5,903 nucleotides of DNA from Prevotella sp. UBA7551. Its GTDB lineage: Bacteria > Bacteroidota > Bacteroidia > Bacteroidales > Bacteroidaceae. This document shows positions 5,829 through 5,903 of this stretch, in pieces. The notes beneath the pieces are model-generated. The model was not told where the DNA came from. It saw only the letters and a program-made list of their open reading frames with translations, and ran no database searches. Numbering within the stretch: the first letter of the stretch is position 1; each line of letters begins with the position of its first letter. The stretch covers positions 6,658 to 12,560 of the forward strand of contig DLLX01000031.1 in NCBI GenBank assembly GCA_002479145.1. Reading direction: 5' to 3'. A program made the translations under genes and the position numbers.

Positions 5829-5851
5829 ACCGCCACGCATTGCGCGGCGGT
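5829..5851 (-). terminator. Terminator-like hairpin for an upstream gene beyond the right edge
   Basis: Six pairs (5829-5834 with 5846-5851), one A-C mismatch, then three pairs (5836-5838 with 5842-5844) around a 3-nt loop make a GC-rich hairpin. On the - strand it is followed by the T-rich TTCATTTGTTTTATT. On the + strand no T-rich tail follows. It would serve a - strand gene ending near the window edge: one - strand frame is open from 5902 to a TGA at 5860-5858, too short to identify. Confidence 0.45.
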
Positions 5852-5903
5852 CCACCATCATTGGTTATGTTCCATGAAAAAATGAGAGAATTGAAACTTC
5901 ACA

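Noticed and set aside
5867..5903. A + strand ATG at 5867 with a frame open to the window end
   Set aside because: Only 12 codons are visible, no + strand TAnnTTTG box was found upstream, and a competing - strand reading is equally possible.
1..5903. CRISPR array, insertion sequence or tRNA-associated integration (attachment site) at tRNA-Pro
   Set aside because: No regularly spaced repeats, transposase or integrase frames were seen, and no second copy of the tRNA 3' end occurs in the window.

Overview
The window looks like chromosomal DNA from an anaerobic member of the Bacteroidales, most likely a Prevotella-type organism. Four upstream regions carry the Bacteroidetes -7 promoter box TAnnTTTG, three of them with a well-placed or acceptable -33 TTG, and a fifth copy precedes a tRNA gene only in part. 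None of the four full-length genes has a Shine-Dalgarno sequence, and their leaders are A/T rich. The large protease ends in a short C-terminal domain of the type IX secretion (T9SS) kind, in the form common in Prevotella. The desulfoferrodoxin fits an anaerobe that must survive oxygen exposure. The species cannot be named from this.

Layout, left to right. (1) 18-585, + strand: a self-contained superoxide reductase (desulfoferrodoxin) unit with promoter, gene and a textbook terminator. (2) 586-1355, + strand: a promoter, a leader of about 120 nt with alternative hairpins, and a secreted zinc N-acetylmuramoyl-L-alanine amidase. (3) 1356-1735: no full-length protein gene; it holds a tRNA-Pro(CGG) on the - strand, its -7 box, and a strong hairpin between the amidase and tRNA 3' ends that faces both ways. 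(4) 1736-2838, - strand: a GT-A-fold glycosyltransferase-like protein of the HlpA/GNT-I-like group with its own promoter. (5) 2851-5684, - strand: a secreted M6-family (immune inhibitor A-like) metalloprotease of about 900 residues with its own promoter and terminator. (6) 5685-5903: intergenic DNA with a palindrome, a hairpin carrying a perfect Shine-Dalgarno sequence and a tiny ORF, and a terminator-like hairpin for something beyond the right edge.

Every gene appears to be a separate transcription unit, so there is no operon logic linking them. Broadly, they serve oxygen-stress defence, cell-wall turnover, surface-glycan synthesis and extracellular proteolysis. I see no mobile element, CRISPR array, phage module or defence system. 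The most useful points for re-annotation are the protease start (ATG at 5634, not the TTG at 5679, which lies inside the promoter), the FN3 domain split by an inserted beta-sandwich in the protease, and the unusual SD-bearing hairpin upstream of it.
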